The position numbers were made by a program, and so were the translations under genes. Under the pieces are notes generated by a model. The model ran no database searches, was not told where the DNA came from, and saw only the letters and a program-made list of their open reading frames with translations. Below are positions 17,711-26,409 of a stretch of DNA of 64,000 nt, in pieces. The DNA is from Rufibacter sp. LB8 (GTDB lineage: Bacteria > Bacteroidota > Bacteroidia > Cytophagales > Hymenobacteraceae). Position 1 is the first letter of the stretch. The number at the start of each line of letters is the position of its first letter. The stretch covers positions 3,639,501 to 3,703,500 of the forward strand of contig NZ_JADALJ010000001.1 in assembly GCF_014876185.1 (NCBI RefSeq), written 5' to 3'.

Positions 17711-18226
17711 TTAGTCTTTGGTGACAATGTTGAGGTACTCAGCGTTGGCGTCCCAATTGGAGCGAACCGGGCTGGTGGCATCCAGTTTGATTACTTCTAC
17801 TTTTTTGATTTGCGTGATATCTGCCAAGACCAGGTGAGCGGTGACGGGCTGCTTGTTCACTAACACATTCAGGGAACGCTTCTCGGTGGGCACGTTGAAG
17901 TAGTCCAGTACGTGCTCCAGCCGGAAGAGCGGGCGCTTGCTCTTGAGTTCGGCGGTGACAATACCGCCCCTGGCGCGTTGGCCCAGCGGCGCGAGAATGG
18001 TGGAGTCGGTGTACATTTTGAGAATGACCATGTCTTTCTGGTGCGCAATGAACGCCTTGAAAGAGGTTTCCTGGTCGCCCACAAACAGCAGCGGTTCTTG
18101 TTTAGAAAAGCTGCTACCCACTTGGGTAATGCCTGCCATGGCCGGTTGCCGCGGAAAACTCATCTGCGCCGAACACGTGAAACTGCCCCACACCAGCAAG
18201 AACAGAAAAGACAAAACAGTTTTCAT
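17711..18226 (-). CDS. Exported protein resembling a TonB-receptor plug segment
   Basis: A 171-residue exported protein (signal peptide LSFLFLLVWGSFTCSA). Phrases such as SFKAFIAHQKDMVILKMYTD, LAPLGQRARGGIVTAELKSK and IKKVEVIKLDATSPVRSNWD resemble the loop of Bacteroidota plug or SusC-type domains (classically LGPRGKNGVILITTK), although no barrel follows. It may be a stand-alone plug-like or DUF-type protein. The gene is 33 bases past the antiporter stop on the same strand and could share a transcript. No function is assigned. Confidence 0.6.
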   Translation of the reverse strand: MKTVLSFLFLLVWGSFTCSAQMSFPRQPAMAGITQVGSSFSKQEPLLFVGDQETSFKAFIAHQKDMVILKMYTDSTILAPLGQRARGGIVTAELKSKRPLFRLEHVLDYFNVPTEKRSLNVLVNKQPVTAHLVLADITQIKKVEVIKLDATSPVRSNWDANAEYLNIVTKD

Positions 18227-18259
18227 AGATTCTAAGGTAGAAGAACAGGCCCAGGAAAA

Positions 18260-19456
18260 CTAGTAGTTGGGAATGGTTTCCACATCGTTTTTAGTGAGCA
18301 GCAGGCCAATCATCATGAGCAGCGCAGAGAGCAGTACCACAAAAAAGAGCACACTTTCATTCATGGCCACAATCTGGTACTGGGCCGGAATGCTGTAGAA
18401 AAGCAGAATGGTAATAAGGCCGCGTGGCGCAATGAACAGCTCCGGAATAAGCGGTACCCGGGCCACGTGCTGCAGATACACGTAGCGCACCACCAGAATA
18501 ATGCTGAAAATGGTAAAGCCCAAGACCCAGACATCCAGCACCAGCAGATCCTGCAGGTTAATGGAAAACCCGAACAGCAGAAAGAAAAAGGTCCTGATCA
18601 CAAACGCGCTTTCGCCGTTGATTTGCTTGAGCTGCACAATTTCGGCCTTTAAAGAGTGCAGACTGATGTATTTGCCCAACCGGTCTTTGATGAACAGCGC
18701 CGCGTTGTTGAGCATGAGCCCAAAGCAAAGCACCATGAGCAGGGAAGACAAATGCAGTTTCTTGCCGATGGCGTAAAGCAAAATGAGCAGCGCAATAATG
18801 AGAAAGAACTTGATGTGGCTCTTGATCTTGTCCACAAAGAAAAGCAGCAGCAGGCAACACACCACTGAAATGGCAAAAATGCTCACCAGATCCACGGCCA
18901 GCGTCACAAAAGAACCCACGCCCACAGACTCATTCTGCACCGCGAAGTTGAACGCCACAATGCCAATAATGTCTGAAAACGTAGCTTCGTAGACAATGAA
19001 CTCCCGTTTCTCAGGGCTCAGGTTAGTCACACTGGGGATGGCAATGGCGCTGCTGATCACAGCCAACGGAATGGCGTTGATAATAGCCATCTGGAACGGC
19101 ACCTCCAGCCAGAAATAAATAAACCAGGCAATGAGCGCCGCCGTGATGAGCAGCGTAGCCGTGGCCGTGAGCAAGGTTTTTCTAATGAGGGGTAATTTCT
19201 CGCGTTTCAGCTCAAGGTCCAGGGAGCCTTCCAGTACAATGAGGATCAGGCCAATGATACCGAACAGCTCCAGCAGGTTGCGCAGCGGCGGCAGCGTGAC
19301 ATTGAACGCGGTGGCCGTGACCTGCAGCAGAATACCCGTGGTCAACAGCAGAATCACAGACGGAATCTTTGATTTCTTGGCCACCAGGTCAAACAGATAA
19401 GAAAGAACAATCAGGCTACTCAGGATAATCAGGAAACTGTATGCGTCTAGCGTCAT
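18260..19456 (-). CDS. Cation:proton antiporter (CPA family)
   Basis: A 398-residue polytopic membrane protein with about 12 hydrophobic helices and the Na+/H+ or K+/H+ exchanger fold. Conserved patches include LGIIGLILIVLEGSLDLELKRE, NAIPLAVISSAIAIPSVTNL and EATFSDIIGIVAFN, whose Asp is a likely ion-coupling residue. There is no RCK/TrkA domain, so it is short for KefB-like transporters. The role is probably pH or cation homeostasis; the ion cannot be told from sequence. Confidence 0.85.
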   Translation of the reverse strand: MTLDAYSFLIILSSLIVLSYLFDLVAKKSKIPSVILLLTTGILLQVTATAFNVTLPPLRNLLELFGIIGLILIVLEGSLDLELKREKLPLIRKTLLTATATLLITAALIAWFIYFWLEVPFQMAIINAIPLAVISSAIAIPSVTNLSPEKREFIVYEATFSDIIGIVAFNFAVQNESVGVGSFVTLAVDLVSIFAISVVCCLLLLFFVDKIKSHIKFFLIIALLILLYAIGKKLHLSSLLMVLCFGLMLNNAALFIKDRLGKYISLHSLKAEIVQLKQINGESAFVIRTFFFLLFGFSINLQDLLVLDVWVLGFTIFSIILVVRYVYLQHVARVPLIPELFIAPRGLITILLFYSIPAQYQIVAMNESVLFFVVLLSALLMMIGLLLTKNDVETIPNY

Positions 19457-19701
19457 GGGTAACGGTTAAGGTGATAACTACCGCTAAGTGCCTGGGTTAA
19501 AGGCCAGCGGGGCAGGTGCCAGGAAAGAAAAATGCCCGGTGCCATAGGGGTGTACGAAGAAAAGTTGGTCTTTCTCCAATACTAAGGTACAAAACCTGCA
19601 TTTATCACACCTTATTTTAAGTTGAAGACCTGTTTCCCTGGGCGGACTTGGTGCCACCGCTGTCTTTCCTGAAGGAACCAGAACCTAGCTATACCCATTC
19701 T

Positions 19702-20436
19702 ATGAAACGCTTTTCAGTTCAAGTATTCTTTGCCGCGGCCTTGCTTTTAGGCGTTGGGTGCTCAGTGCCAGACATGCAGGTGAGCCAGTCCATGACCAGC
19801 GGGGGCGAGGCCTTGCCAGTGGTGGGGCGCTCCGCGTTCCGGTTGTCATTGGGAGCAGAAAAAGGCTTCGGGTTTGGCCAGTACCAGCTGCAGGAAATTC
19901 ACCGGGGCTGGACCAGCCGGGCAGATTCTCCCCCTGACCAGATCATTCAGGTAAATGAGGCCTACCAGAAATACCGGTTCTCTTTGCTAGACACCGCCAG
20001 CCAGAAAACCTGGTTGGTGCAGGCCGCTGCCATACAAGACGCCACCAAAGCCCAGGCGGCTGGCTGGTCGGTAGAATTAAGCAAGCAGCAGGAATTCCTG
20101 AAAGTGGCGTTCACCTCCCCGGAGAGCGGAACCTGGACCTTGGCCCTGGCAGATCCCGGGCATTACCTGCAGCGCAAAGACTTTGTGGGCAAGTTCAGCA
20201 ACGGTAAGCAGGAAATTGATGTGGCGCCTGTGTATAAATTCGATGGAAAATCCATCCCGTCCAGTGAGCCGCTGGGCTATGAATTCTCCAAAGAAGGTGC
20301 CGTGCTGGCCAGCGTACAAACGGTGAACAACGGCAAAGTCTGGCTAAACAAAGCCCTGGCCCCAGACCTGCAGATGGCGCTGGCCAGCAGCTGCGCCGCC
20401 CTGCTTTTGTACCAGAAACTGGGCGAAACTCAGTAG
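19702..20436 (+). CDS. Lipoprotein of unknown function
   Basis: A 244-residue lipoprotein: lipobox GVGC at residues 16-19 following VFFAAALLL. The ATG at 19702 is taken because the longer reading (from 19648) adds 18 residues without a signal-peptide feature. The mature part has mixed alpha/beta character with LSLGAEKGFGFGQYQLQEIHRGWTSRAD; I do not recognise a family. The next gene is 254 bases away, with a terminator between. Confidence 0.7.
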   Translation: MKRFSVQVFFAAALLLGVGCSVPDMQVSQSMTSGGEALPVVGRSAFRLSLGAEKGFGFGQYQLQEIHRGWTSRADSPPDQIIQVNEAYQKYRFSLLDTASQKTWLVQAAAIQDATKAQAAGWSVELSKQQEFLKVAFTSPESGTWTLALADPGHYLQRKDFVGKFSNGKQEIDVAPVYKFDGKSIPSSEPLGYEFSKEGAVLASVQTVNNGKVWLNKALAPDLQMALASSCAALLLYQKLGETQ

Positions 20437-20475
20437 CCTCCCGCGCCGGAACCAATCTCATTTTGTGGTAGTTAT

Positions 20476-20515
20476 GGCCACAGCGTCTGCTTTGCGTAGG
20501 GGCTGTGGTTTTTTT
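20476..20515 (+). terminator. Intrinsic terminator after the 19702 lipoprotein gene
   Basis: The CCACAG/CTGTGG stem with a 19-base loop is followed by seven Ts. It lies 40 bases after the stop. Confidence 0.6.
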
Positions 20516-20690
20516 GTAAATTCTGGATTCATTTTTGTTCTCTTTATAGCAGAATTCCCACCTTTGTCGTTAGGGGATAAGAAAAGGAAGTTGCTTGTTT
20601 ACTGCCTGCTCCGCGCCCTTGCCCAAAAGTTGACCACAGACTGTTTTTGAAGTGTTTTTTAGCGGGTTTCCATTAGCCCACCCTTGTTAT

Positions 20691-21833
20691 ATGAAGAATT
20701 TCTTTTGGTGGTGCGCCGGCGCCGATGACCATATTCTGGCCCAATGCCCCAAGTCTGAGCACGTCAAGTTCGGCGGCATTGGGGCAACCGTGCTGTTCAC
20801 CGGCGTGCTGGCCGCGCTTTCTGGTGGCTACGCGCTGTACACGGTGTTTGACTCCGTGGCGGCGGCCGTGGCCTTCGGGTTGCTGTGGGGCGCCGTGATT
20901 TTCAACCTGGACCGCTTCATTGTCTCCACCATCAGAAAAGAAGGCAAGTTCGGTCGTGAGTTCCTCCAGATTTTGCCGCGCCTGTTGCTGGCCTTGGTGC
21001 TGGCCATTGTGATCTCCAAACCGCTGGAGCTGCGTATTTTCCAGAAAGAGATTGACAGCGTCCTGGTGGAGAAAAAAGCCCAACTGGCCCTGGAGCACCA
21101 AAAATTGGTGAACAAACAATTCACAGAGTCAGACTCGGTGCGGAAAGACATTGACCGCATAAAAGCCGAGATTGCCTCCAAATCTGCCCAGCGTGACACC
21201 CTGTACGCCCAAATGAGCGCCGAATCTGATGGTACCGGCGGCACTAAGAAAATCGGACGCGGTCCCATTTTTGAGGAGAAAAAGAGGCAGTATGATAAAG
21301 TTGACGCCGAGCTGAAGACCTTGAACGAGCAGAACACGCTCTTGATAGCCGAACGCCAGAAACGCATTGACACCCTCACCACGCAGCGCGACAAAACCTT
21401 GGCCCAAGGCAAAGCCCGCTTTGATGACTACGGCGGACTCATGGCCCGCATGGAGGCCTTGGATAAACTGCCGTGGCTGCCCAGCTTCTTCATCATGCTT
21501 TTGTTCATCTGCTTAGAAACCGCACCCATCTTCACCAAACTTATTTCCAAGCGTGGGCCTTATGATGATTTGCTGCGCGATGTAGAAACCACCACTGAAC
21601 TGGAGAGCCTGGAGAAACTGGAAGTCCGCCGCCGTGAATATGACACCCGCAAAGCCATTGACACCGCCGGCCAGGAAGCCCGCATTGAGCATTACAGCCA
21701 AAACCGCCGCGAAACCGTGAAAGCAGATGCTGACACTGACCTGGAACTGGCCCGCACCAATTCCTACGCCCGCCTCAAAACCGGCAAAGAGAAAATCCGC
21801 CGCGAGACAGAAAGCTATATGGATTCGTTTTAA
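20691..21833 (+). CDS. DUF4407 membrane protein
   Basis: A 380-residue protein of the DUF4407 family. Four predicted transmembrane helices (two near residues 25-75, one near 95-115 and one near 260-285) frame a long Lys/Glu/Gln-rich coiled coil (about 120-240) predicted to lie outside the inner membrane. A soluble, charged C-terminal tail follows. The ATG at 20691 (MKNFFWWCAGADDHILAQCP) fits the family N-terminus better than the upstream start at 20652. The family has no established role; associations with envelope or vesicle functions are not proven. The stretch downstream is repeat-rich. Confidence 0.8.
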   Translation: MKNFFWWCAGADDHILAQCPKSEHVKFGGIGATVLFTGVLAALSGGYALYTVFDSVAAAVAFGLLWGAVIFNLDRFIVSTIRKEGKFGREFLQILPRLLLALVLAIVISKPLELRIFQKEIDSVLVEKKAQLALEHQKLVNKQFTESDSVRKDIDRIKAEIASKSAQRDTLYAQMSAESDGTGGTKKIGRGPIFEEKKRQYDKVDAELKTLNEQNTLLIAERQKRIDTLTTQRDKTLAQGKARFDDYGGLMARMEALDKLPWLPSFFIMLLFICLETAPIFTKLISKRGPYDDLLRDVETTTELESLEKLEVRRREYDTRKAIDTAGQEARIEHYSQNRRETVKADADTDLELARTNSYARLKTGKEKIRRETESYMDSF

Positions 21834-21845
21834 TCCTTCCTATTT

Positions 21846-21876
21846 GTCATCCTGAAAGGATCTTGTGGGTGAGCTG
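21846..21876. repeat. GTCATCCTG repeat (family F), single arm
   Basis: The sequence GTCATCCTGAAAGGATCTTG with a GTGGGTGAGC tail. A paired version is at 26204-26297 and a variant at 59431-59457. Confidence 0.7.
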
Positions 21877-21897
21877 GAAAAGCTTGAGCTAAAAATG

Positions 21898-21953
21898 AAA
21901 AATCCCTGTTTTCGGCTTCATTTTCAGAAATGAGCCCGAAAACAGGGATTTTT
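21898..21953. repeat. Intergenic palindrome, copy 13 (terminator-like)
   Basis: The arms extend into AAAAATCCCTG and CAGGGATTTTTT, which gives an A-tract, stem, T-tract layout of a two-way intrinsic terminator. It lies 64 bases after the DUF4407 stop. Confidence 0.9.
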
Positions 21954-21972
21954 TATGCAGTATTCCTGATTC

Positions 21973-22000
21973 GTAGGGACAGGTCAAGACTTGTCCCTAC
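21973..22000. repeat. GTAGGGACA hairpin (family I variant)
   Basis: GTAGGGACA (21973-21981) pairs with TGTCCCTAC (21992-22000) around a 10-base loop. Confidence 0.6.
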
Positions 22001-22008
22001 CGTAACTG

Positions 22009-22208
22009 CCGCAAGTTTAGCACAGCGTAACTTGTGGCGGCTCACGCAGCAAGTTTATCAACTTGCGTATTTGAAAATCAACTTTAGGAAAACTCTCAGT
22101 TTATAGCGCACCTAACTGCAAAAATGGTGTATGGAATGAATAACGTGTACGCAAGTTGATAAACTTGCTGCGTGCAAAACCACAAGTTACGCTGCGCTAA
22201 ACTTGCGG
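22009..22208. repeat. 200-bp nested inverted repeat (family E)
   Basis: The outer arm CCGCAAGTTTAGCACAGCG plus TAACTTGTGG (22009-22037) pairs with 22180-22208 with one mismatch. A second pair, CGCAGCAAGTTTATCAACTT plus GCGTA (22045-22069), pairs perfectly with 22148-22172. Another copy is at 59916-60032. Confidence 0.8.
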
Positions 22209-22241
22209 TAGATAGAAGTTGAAAGGTGTAGAGAGAATCCA

Positions 22242-22285
22242 TTCCGTTTTTGGGCTCATTTCCAGAAATGAGCCCGAAAACGGGA
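22242..22285. repeat. Intergenic palindrome, copy 14
   Basis: TTCCGTTTTTGGGCTC opposite GAGCCCGAAAACGGGA. Its last base abuts the minus-strand stop codon at 22286-22288. Confidence 0.88.
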
Positions 22286-23161
22286 TTACTGGCGGGTGAT
22301 GCGTTCTGGGTGGTTGGTGATGACGCCGTCGGCGCCTAGTTCAAAGAGGCGTTTGATGTTGGCGGGTTTGTCTTCGGTCCAGATAAAAGTTTTGAAGCCT
22401 TGACTGTGCAGCGCTTTGATGAATGCCTTAGACGCGAAGGACCTGTGCACGTTGATGGCGGCTGCCTTGGAGTAGCGGTCAAAGCCTCCAAATTTGAGTT
22501 CGTGGTCAATGAAGATGGGCAGGAACGGAATTTTACCTACAATCAGTTTGTGCGTGGGAATGACAAAATCTGCCGCCCAAATGCGCTCCAGAATGGGATC
22601 ATGGAACGACTGCAGCACGCACCAGTCGTTGGCCTTGTACTGGCTTATAAGTTGCAGCGTGCTGGCTTCCAGGCCCAGGTAGTAATCGTCTTTGCCTTTT
22701 TTGAGCTCAATGAGGAGTTTTTTCTTGCCCTTGACCAGGTTAAGAACCTGCGCCAGGGTAGGAATGCGCTCGCCCGCAAAGGAAGAGTCAAAGGAAATGC
22801 CCGCGTCCAGTTTCTTGATTTCAGCTAAGGTGAGGTCTGCAATGGCACCGGTGCCGTTGGTGGTGCGGTCTACGGTGGCGTCATGAATGACCACCACTTC
22901 GCCGTCTTTGGTCTGGTGCAGGTCAATCTCAATAAAATCTGCCGAGGTTTCCAGGGCTTTGCGCACGGCGGCCAACGTGTTCTCCGGCGCCAGGCCAGAG
23001 GCCCCGCGATGGGCCACCACGGCTACCTTGCGCTTCTGGTTTTTGAGTACCAGTCCTTTCTCCATACCATCAGATCCGTCGCAGGCCACCAGCCAGAAGG
23101 CAAAAAAAGGCAGAAAAGCCCACCAAAGCGTTTTTTTCACCAAAAAAGAATTGTCTGTCAT
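22286..23161 (-). CDS. Glycerophosphodiester phosphodiesterase, lipoprotein-like
   Basis: Hydrolyses glycerophosphodiesters to glycerol-3-phosphate and an alcohol. A 291-residue protein with an N-terminal hydrophobic segment and Cys at WLVAC (residues 22-26), suggesting a lipoprotein. Catalytic motifs: VAHRGASGLAPENTLAAVRKA, EIDLHQTKDGEVVVIHDATVDRTTNGTG and the later LLIELKKGK. It is the UgpQ/GlpQ type. A promoter may lie between it and the Lrp/AsnC gene, which ends 88 bases upstream of the start on the same strand. A palindrome abuts the stop codon. Confidence 0.9.
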   Translation of the reverse strand: MTDNSFLVKKTLWWAFLPFFAFWLVACDGSDGMEKGLVLKNQKRKVAVVAHRGASGLAPENTLAAVRKALETSADFIEIDLHQTKDGEVVVIHDATVDRTTNGTGAIADLTLAEIKKLDAGISFDSSFAGERIPTLAQVLNLVKGKKKLLIELKKGKDDYYLGLEASTLQLISQYKANDWCVLQSFHDPILERIWAADFVIPTHKLIVGKIPFLPIFIDHELKFGGFDRYSKAAAINVHRSFASKAFIKALHSQGFKTFIWTEDKPANIKRLFELGADGVITNHPERITRQ

Positions 23162-23248
23162 AGTCCTGCCGACCCGTTGTGGGCTACAGCCATGAAAGAT
23201 ACCATAGTTTTCACAGTGCCCAAGCGCGAACCAAGGTAAAAATAGGGA

Positions 23249-23713
23249 TTACAGAATATTTACCTGGCGGGTAATGCTTTCTTCCAAAGAGATAAACGTC
23301 TCTGTGCGCTCCACGCCTTCAATGATCTGTATTTTCTCGTTCAAGACCTCGCGCAGGTGCAGAGTGTCACGGCAGATAATCTTGGCGAACATGCTGTATT
23401 GGCCGGTGGTGTAGTGCATTTCCACAATTTCGGCCACCTGGCGCATCTGGGCCACCGCCTGTTGGTACACAGAGCCTTTCTCCAGGTAAATGCCAATGAA
23501 GGCGCAAATGTCATAGCCTACCGCGTTGGGGTTGATAAACAGGTGCGAGCCTTTGATAACGCCCAGGTCTTCCAGCTTCTTCATGCGTACGTGTACCGTT
23601 CCCCCAGACACCTGCAATTCTTTGGCAATGTCTGTGTACGCCCGGGTGGCGTCTTGCATGAGCATGGAGAGGATTCGTCTGTCTAAATTATCAATTTCTG
23701 AAACTTGCGGCAT
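23249..23713 (-). CDS. Lrp/AsnC-family transcriptional regulator
   Basis: A 154-residue feast/famine regulator: N-terminal HTH (IDNLDRRILSMLMQDATRAY, then IAKELQVSGGTVHVRMKKLE) and a C-terminal RAM ligand-binding domain. These proteins form dimers and octamers and respond to amino acids. It is divergent from the serine-synthesis gene at 24232 across an AT-rich 518-base gap, so regulation of serine synthesis is a plausible inference, not shown. Length is typical. Confidence 0.9.
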   Translation of the reverse strand: MPQVSEIDNLDRRILSMLMQDATRAYTDIAKELQVSGGTVHVRMKKLEDLGVIKGSHLFINPNAVGYDICAFIGIYLEKGSVYQQAVAQMRQVAEIVEMHYTTGQYSMFAKIICRDTLHLREVLNEKIQIIEGVERTETFISLEESITRQVNIL

Positions 23714-24231
23714 TTTTAGCGTGGTTTTTTGTCAATTCAACAACAAAAATAAGAACTTATTATGTAACTGCTAAGGTACAAAAAAATACTTTATGAAAAT
23801 TACAAGTAAATAAATAATATTTTATGGTTGTTGTAAGTAAAAACGTTAATTATTGACATATTTGTAAAAAAAATTGCTAACCTCACTAATTTTCTGTTCT
23901 GTGTTGAGAAATTTGCATCAGTTTCAGGTAAAAAGTCCCACAATTTCAGTGGAAACTTGAGGAAACAGATATTTTTGGGAAAGCCCATTTTTTTTGGAAG
24001 CAGTAAACCCAAGGCAGCAGTCAGTAGCAGTGGCAAGACCAGTTCCGGAAGTTGCCTTCAAAGGGATTGCTGCAAGTACTTGTCCGCTTTTCAGAATTAA
24101 TAACCGTTTTCGGCTCCATTTACAGAATTGAGGTCAAAAACGCTTTTTATTTAACAAGATACCGCCCGATATTGGGGCCTTCATTGGTAGTTCCTCGTTT
24201 TTGGGTGGTCTGCCAGTTTCACGCCATTTTT
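23714..24231. other. AT-rich divergent control region between regulator and serA fusion
   Basis: About 390 bases at the left are strongly A+T-rich with poly-A and poly-T runs; a palindrome copy lies at 24105-24142. Open frames here lack protein features. It probably holds both promoters and the regulator's sites, but I could not identify operators with confidence. Confidence 0.5.
24105..24142. repeat. Intergenic palindrome, copy 15 (decayed)
   Basis: CGTTTTCGGCTCCATTTAC opposite GAATTGAGGTCAAAAACG. The frame opening at 24052 reads through it, supporting the later ATG at 24232. Confidence 0.7.
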
Positions 24232-26127
24232 ATGAATACGCCAAAAAAGCATTTCATCATTGATTTTGACAGCACCTTCACCAAGGTAGAAGCCCTGGAC
24301 GCCCTCTGCGAAATCTGCGTTCCGGACCCAGAGCAGCGGCAGAAAGTGCTTCTGGAGATTCAGCGCCTCACAGACCTGGGCATGGAAGGCGAAATTCCGC
24401 TCACCGAGTCGCTGGAGAAACGTCTGGCCCTGCTCAACGCCAACCAACGCCACATTGGTACGCTCATTGATCACCTTAAAGGGCAGATTTCTGAGTCGTT
24501 CAAGCACAATCGGGCCTTTTTTGAAGCCTTCAAAGACGATATCTACATCATTTCCAACGGGTTCAAAGAATTTATTGTGCCCATAGTGCAGGAGCTGGGC
24601 GTGAAACCAGAGAATGTCTTCGCCAACAGTTTTGTGATGGACCAAGATGGCAACATTACCGGGTTTGACCGCGACAACGTGCTCACCCAGAACCAGGGCA
24701 AGGCCAAGCAGATTCAGTCTCTGGGCCTGGAAGGCGAAATCTACGTGATTGGCGACGGCTACACCGACTGGGAAATAAAAGAGGCTGGCATAGCTGATAA
24801 ATTCTACGCCTTCACCGAGAACGTGAGCCGCGACAGCGTGGTCAAAAATGCAGACCACGTAACTCCAACTTTAGACGAATTCCTGTACCTGAACAAACTG
24901 CCCAGCTCGCTTTCTTACCCCAAAAACCGCATTAAGGTTCTGGTGCTGGAAGGCATTCATGAACAGGCCATCAAAATGTTCCGGCAGGAAGGTTACCAGG
25001 TGGAGATTATTCCGGGTGCCCTGGAAGAAGACGAACTCTGCGCCCAACTGCATGACGTGTCCATCCTTTGTATCAGGTCTAAAACCCAACTGACCGCCAA
25101 AGCTATTGCCGCCGCACCCAGGTTAATGGCCGTGGGCGCGTTCTGCATTGGTACTAACCAGATTGACCTGCAGGCCTGCACGGAGCGCGGCATTATTGTG
25201 TTCAATGCGCCTTACAGCAACACCCGCAGCGTGGTAGAGATGGCCATTGGCGAAATAATCATGCTCAGCCGCGGCATTGTAGAGAAAAGCAACCGCCTGC
25301 ACCACGGCGAGTGGGACAAATCTGCCAAAGGCTCCAACGAGATACGCGGCAAGAAACTGGGCATTGTAGGCTACGGCAATATCGGGTCGCAACTGTCTGT
25401 CTTGGCTGAGGGCCTGGGCATGGATGTCTATTTCTATGACGTGGTAGACAAACTGGCGCTGGGCAATGCCACTGTCTGCAACACTTTAGAAGAACTTCTG
25501 GCCTTGGCAGATATTGTCACGCTGCACGTAGATGGCAGGGCGTCAAACAAAGATATCATCGGCGCCGCCGAATTTGAACTGATGAAAGAAGGCGTGATTT
25601 TCCTGAACCTGGCCCGCGGCCACGTGGTGGACATTGAAGCGCTGGCCGCCAACATCAAAAGCGGCAAGATACGCGGCTGCGCGGTAGATGTGTTCCCGTA
25701 TGAACCCAAGAACAACCAGGAGCAATTTGAGTCTTTGTTGCGCGGTTTGCCCAACACGTTGCTCAGCCCGCACATAGGCGGCAGCACCGAGGAAGCCCAG
25801 GAAAACATTGCCCAATACGTGCCGTCTAAAATGATTGACTACATCAATTCCGGTGGCTCTTACAACAGCGTGAACTTCCCGAACCTGCAGTTGCCGGCCC
25901 TGCGCAACGCGCACCGCCTGATTCACATTCACCGCAACGTGCCGGGTATTCTGGCCAAGATCAACAATGCGCTGGCAGACAACAACATCAACATCCTGGG
26001 CCAGTACCTGAAAACCAACGAAACCATCGGCTACGTGATCACCGACGTGGACACGCAATACAACCGGTCTGTTATCAAGGAACTCAAGCACATTCCAGAC
26101 ACTATTAAGTCACGCACACTATATTAG
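24232..26127 (+). CDS. SerB-SerA fusion: phosphoserine phosphatase / phosphoglycerate dehydrogenase
   Basis: A 631-residue fusion of two enzymes of the phosphoserine pathway. The N-terminal HAD domain (about 1-215) has DFDSTFTKVEALD (nucleophile Asp), ISNGF, GKAKQIQSLG and IGDGYTDWEI, resembling SerB, which releases phosphate from phosphoserine. The middle domain (about 235-545) is 3-phosphoglycerate dehydrogenase: IGTNQIDLQ, GKKLGIVGYGNIG for NAD, LNLARGHVVD and SPHIGGSTEEAQEN. The C-terminal ACT domain (about 555-631, HIHRNVPGILAKINNALADN) is likely the serine feedback site. Fusion would combine steps one and three. The ATG at 24232 is preferred because the earlier frame crosses a palindrome. 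A SerC-like aminotransferase gene follows. Confidence 0.9.
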   Translation: MNTPKKHFIIDFDSTFTKVEALDALCEICVPDPEQRQKVLLEIQRLTDLGMEGEIPLTESLEKRLALLNANQRHIGTLIDHLKGQISESFKHNRAFFEAFKDDIYIISNGFKEFIVPIVQELGVKPENVFANSFVMDQDGNITGFDRDNVLTQNQGKAKQIQSLGLEGEIYVIGDGYTDWEIKEAGIADKFYAFTENVSRDSVVKNADHVTPTLDEFLYLNKLPSSLSYPKNRIKVLVLEGIHEQAIKMFRQEGYQVEIIPGALEEDELCAQLHDVSILCIRSKTQLTAKAIAAAPRLMAVGAFCIGTNQIDLQACTERGIIVFNAPYSNTRSVVEMAIGEIIMLSRGIVEKSNRLHHGEWDKSAKGSNEIRGKKLGIVGYGNIGSQLSVLAEGLGMDVYFYDVVDKLALGNATVCNTLEELLALADIVTLHVDGRASNKDIIGAAEFELMKEGVIFLNLARGHVVDIEALAANIKSGKIRGCAVDVFPYEPKNNQEQFESLLRGLPNTLLSPHIGGSTEEAQENIAQYVPSKMIDYINSGGSYNSVNFPNLQLPALRNAHRLIHIHRNVPGILAKINNALADNNINILGQYLKTNETIGYVITDVDTQYNRSVIKELKHIPDTIKSRTLY

Positions 26128-26203
26128 TATCACGTAGCAGGTAGCAAGTAACGAGTGCCAAGAATCTTGTTGCAAGTAATAAGCCTCAAGATTTTTACTC
26201 CTT

Positions 26204-26297
26204 TTTGTCATCCTGGAAGGATCTTGTGGGCGAACTAGACAGGCATTATAAAAAATGCCATTTCAGCTTGCCACCGAGATCCTTTCAGGATGACAAA
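26204..26297. repeat. GTCATCCTG inverted repeat (family F), paired
   Basis: TTTGTCATCCTGGAAGGATC plus T (26204-26224) pairs with AGATCCTTTCAGGATGACAA plus A (26277-26297), with one mismatch. A small AT-rich hairpin, GGCATTATAAAAAATGCC, lies between. Confidence 0.8.
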
Positions 26298-26311
26298 GAA
26301 AGCAAATGCAA

Positions 26312-26359
26312 ATTCCTGTTTTGGGGCTCATTTCCAGAAACGAGCCCCAAAACAGGAAT
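26312..26359. repeat. Intergenic palindrome, copy 16
   Basis: GGGG/CCCC subtype with ATTCCTG/CAGGAAT outer pairs and one mismatch near the centre. It lies 51 bases before the serC-like start. Confidence 0.9.
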
Positions 26360-26409
26360 CCATTTCCAAATTCTTTCATCAGCACATTAACACATCAGCA
26401 CATTAAAAA

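Larger units (their letters stand above)
21834..22285. other. Gene-free interval with five repeat elements
   Basis: It contains a GTCATCCTG repeat, two family palindromes (one functioning as a terminator), a GTAGGGACA hairpin and a 200-bp nested inverted repeat. No convincing ORF is present. Confidence 0.7.

Noticed and set aside
20465-20650. 61-codon frame between the 19702 lipoprotein and DUF4407 genes
   Set aside because: It covers a terminator hairpin and lacks any protein signal.
24052-24231. Upstream extension of the SerB-SerA fusion
   Set aside because: The extra 60 residues read through a decayed palindrome; the ATG at 24232 begins the HAD domain directly.
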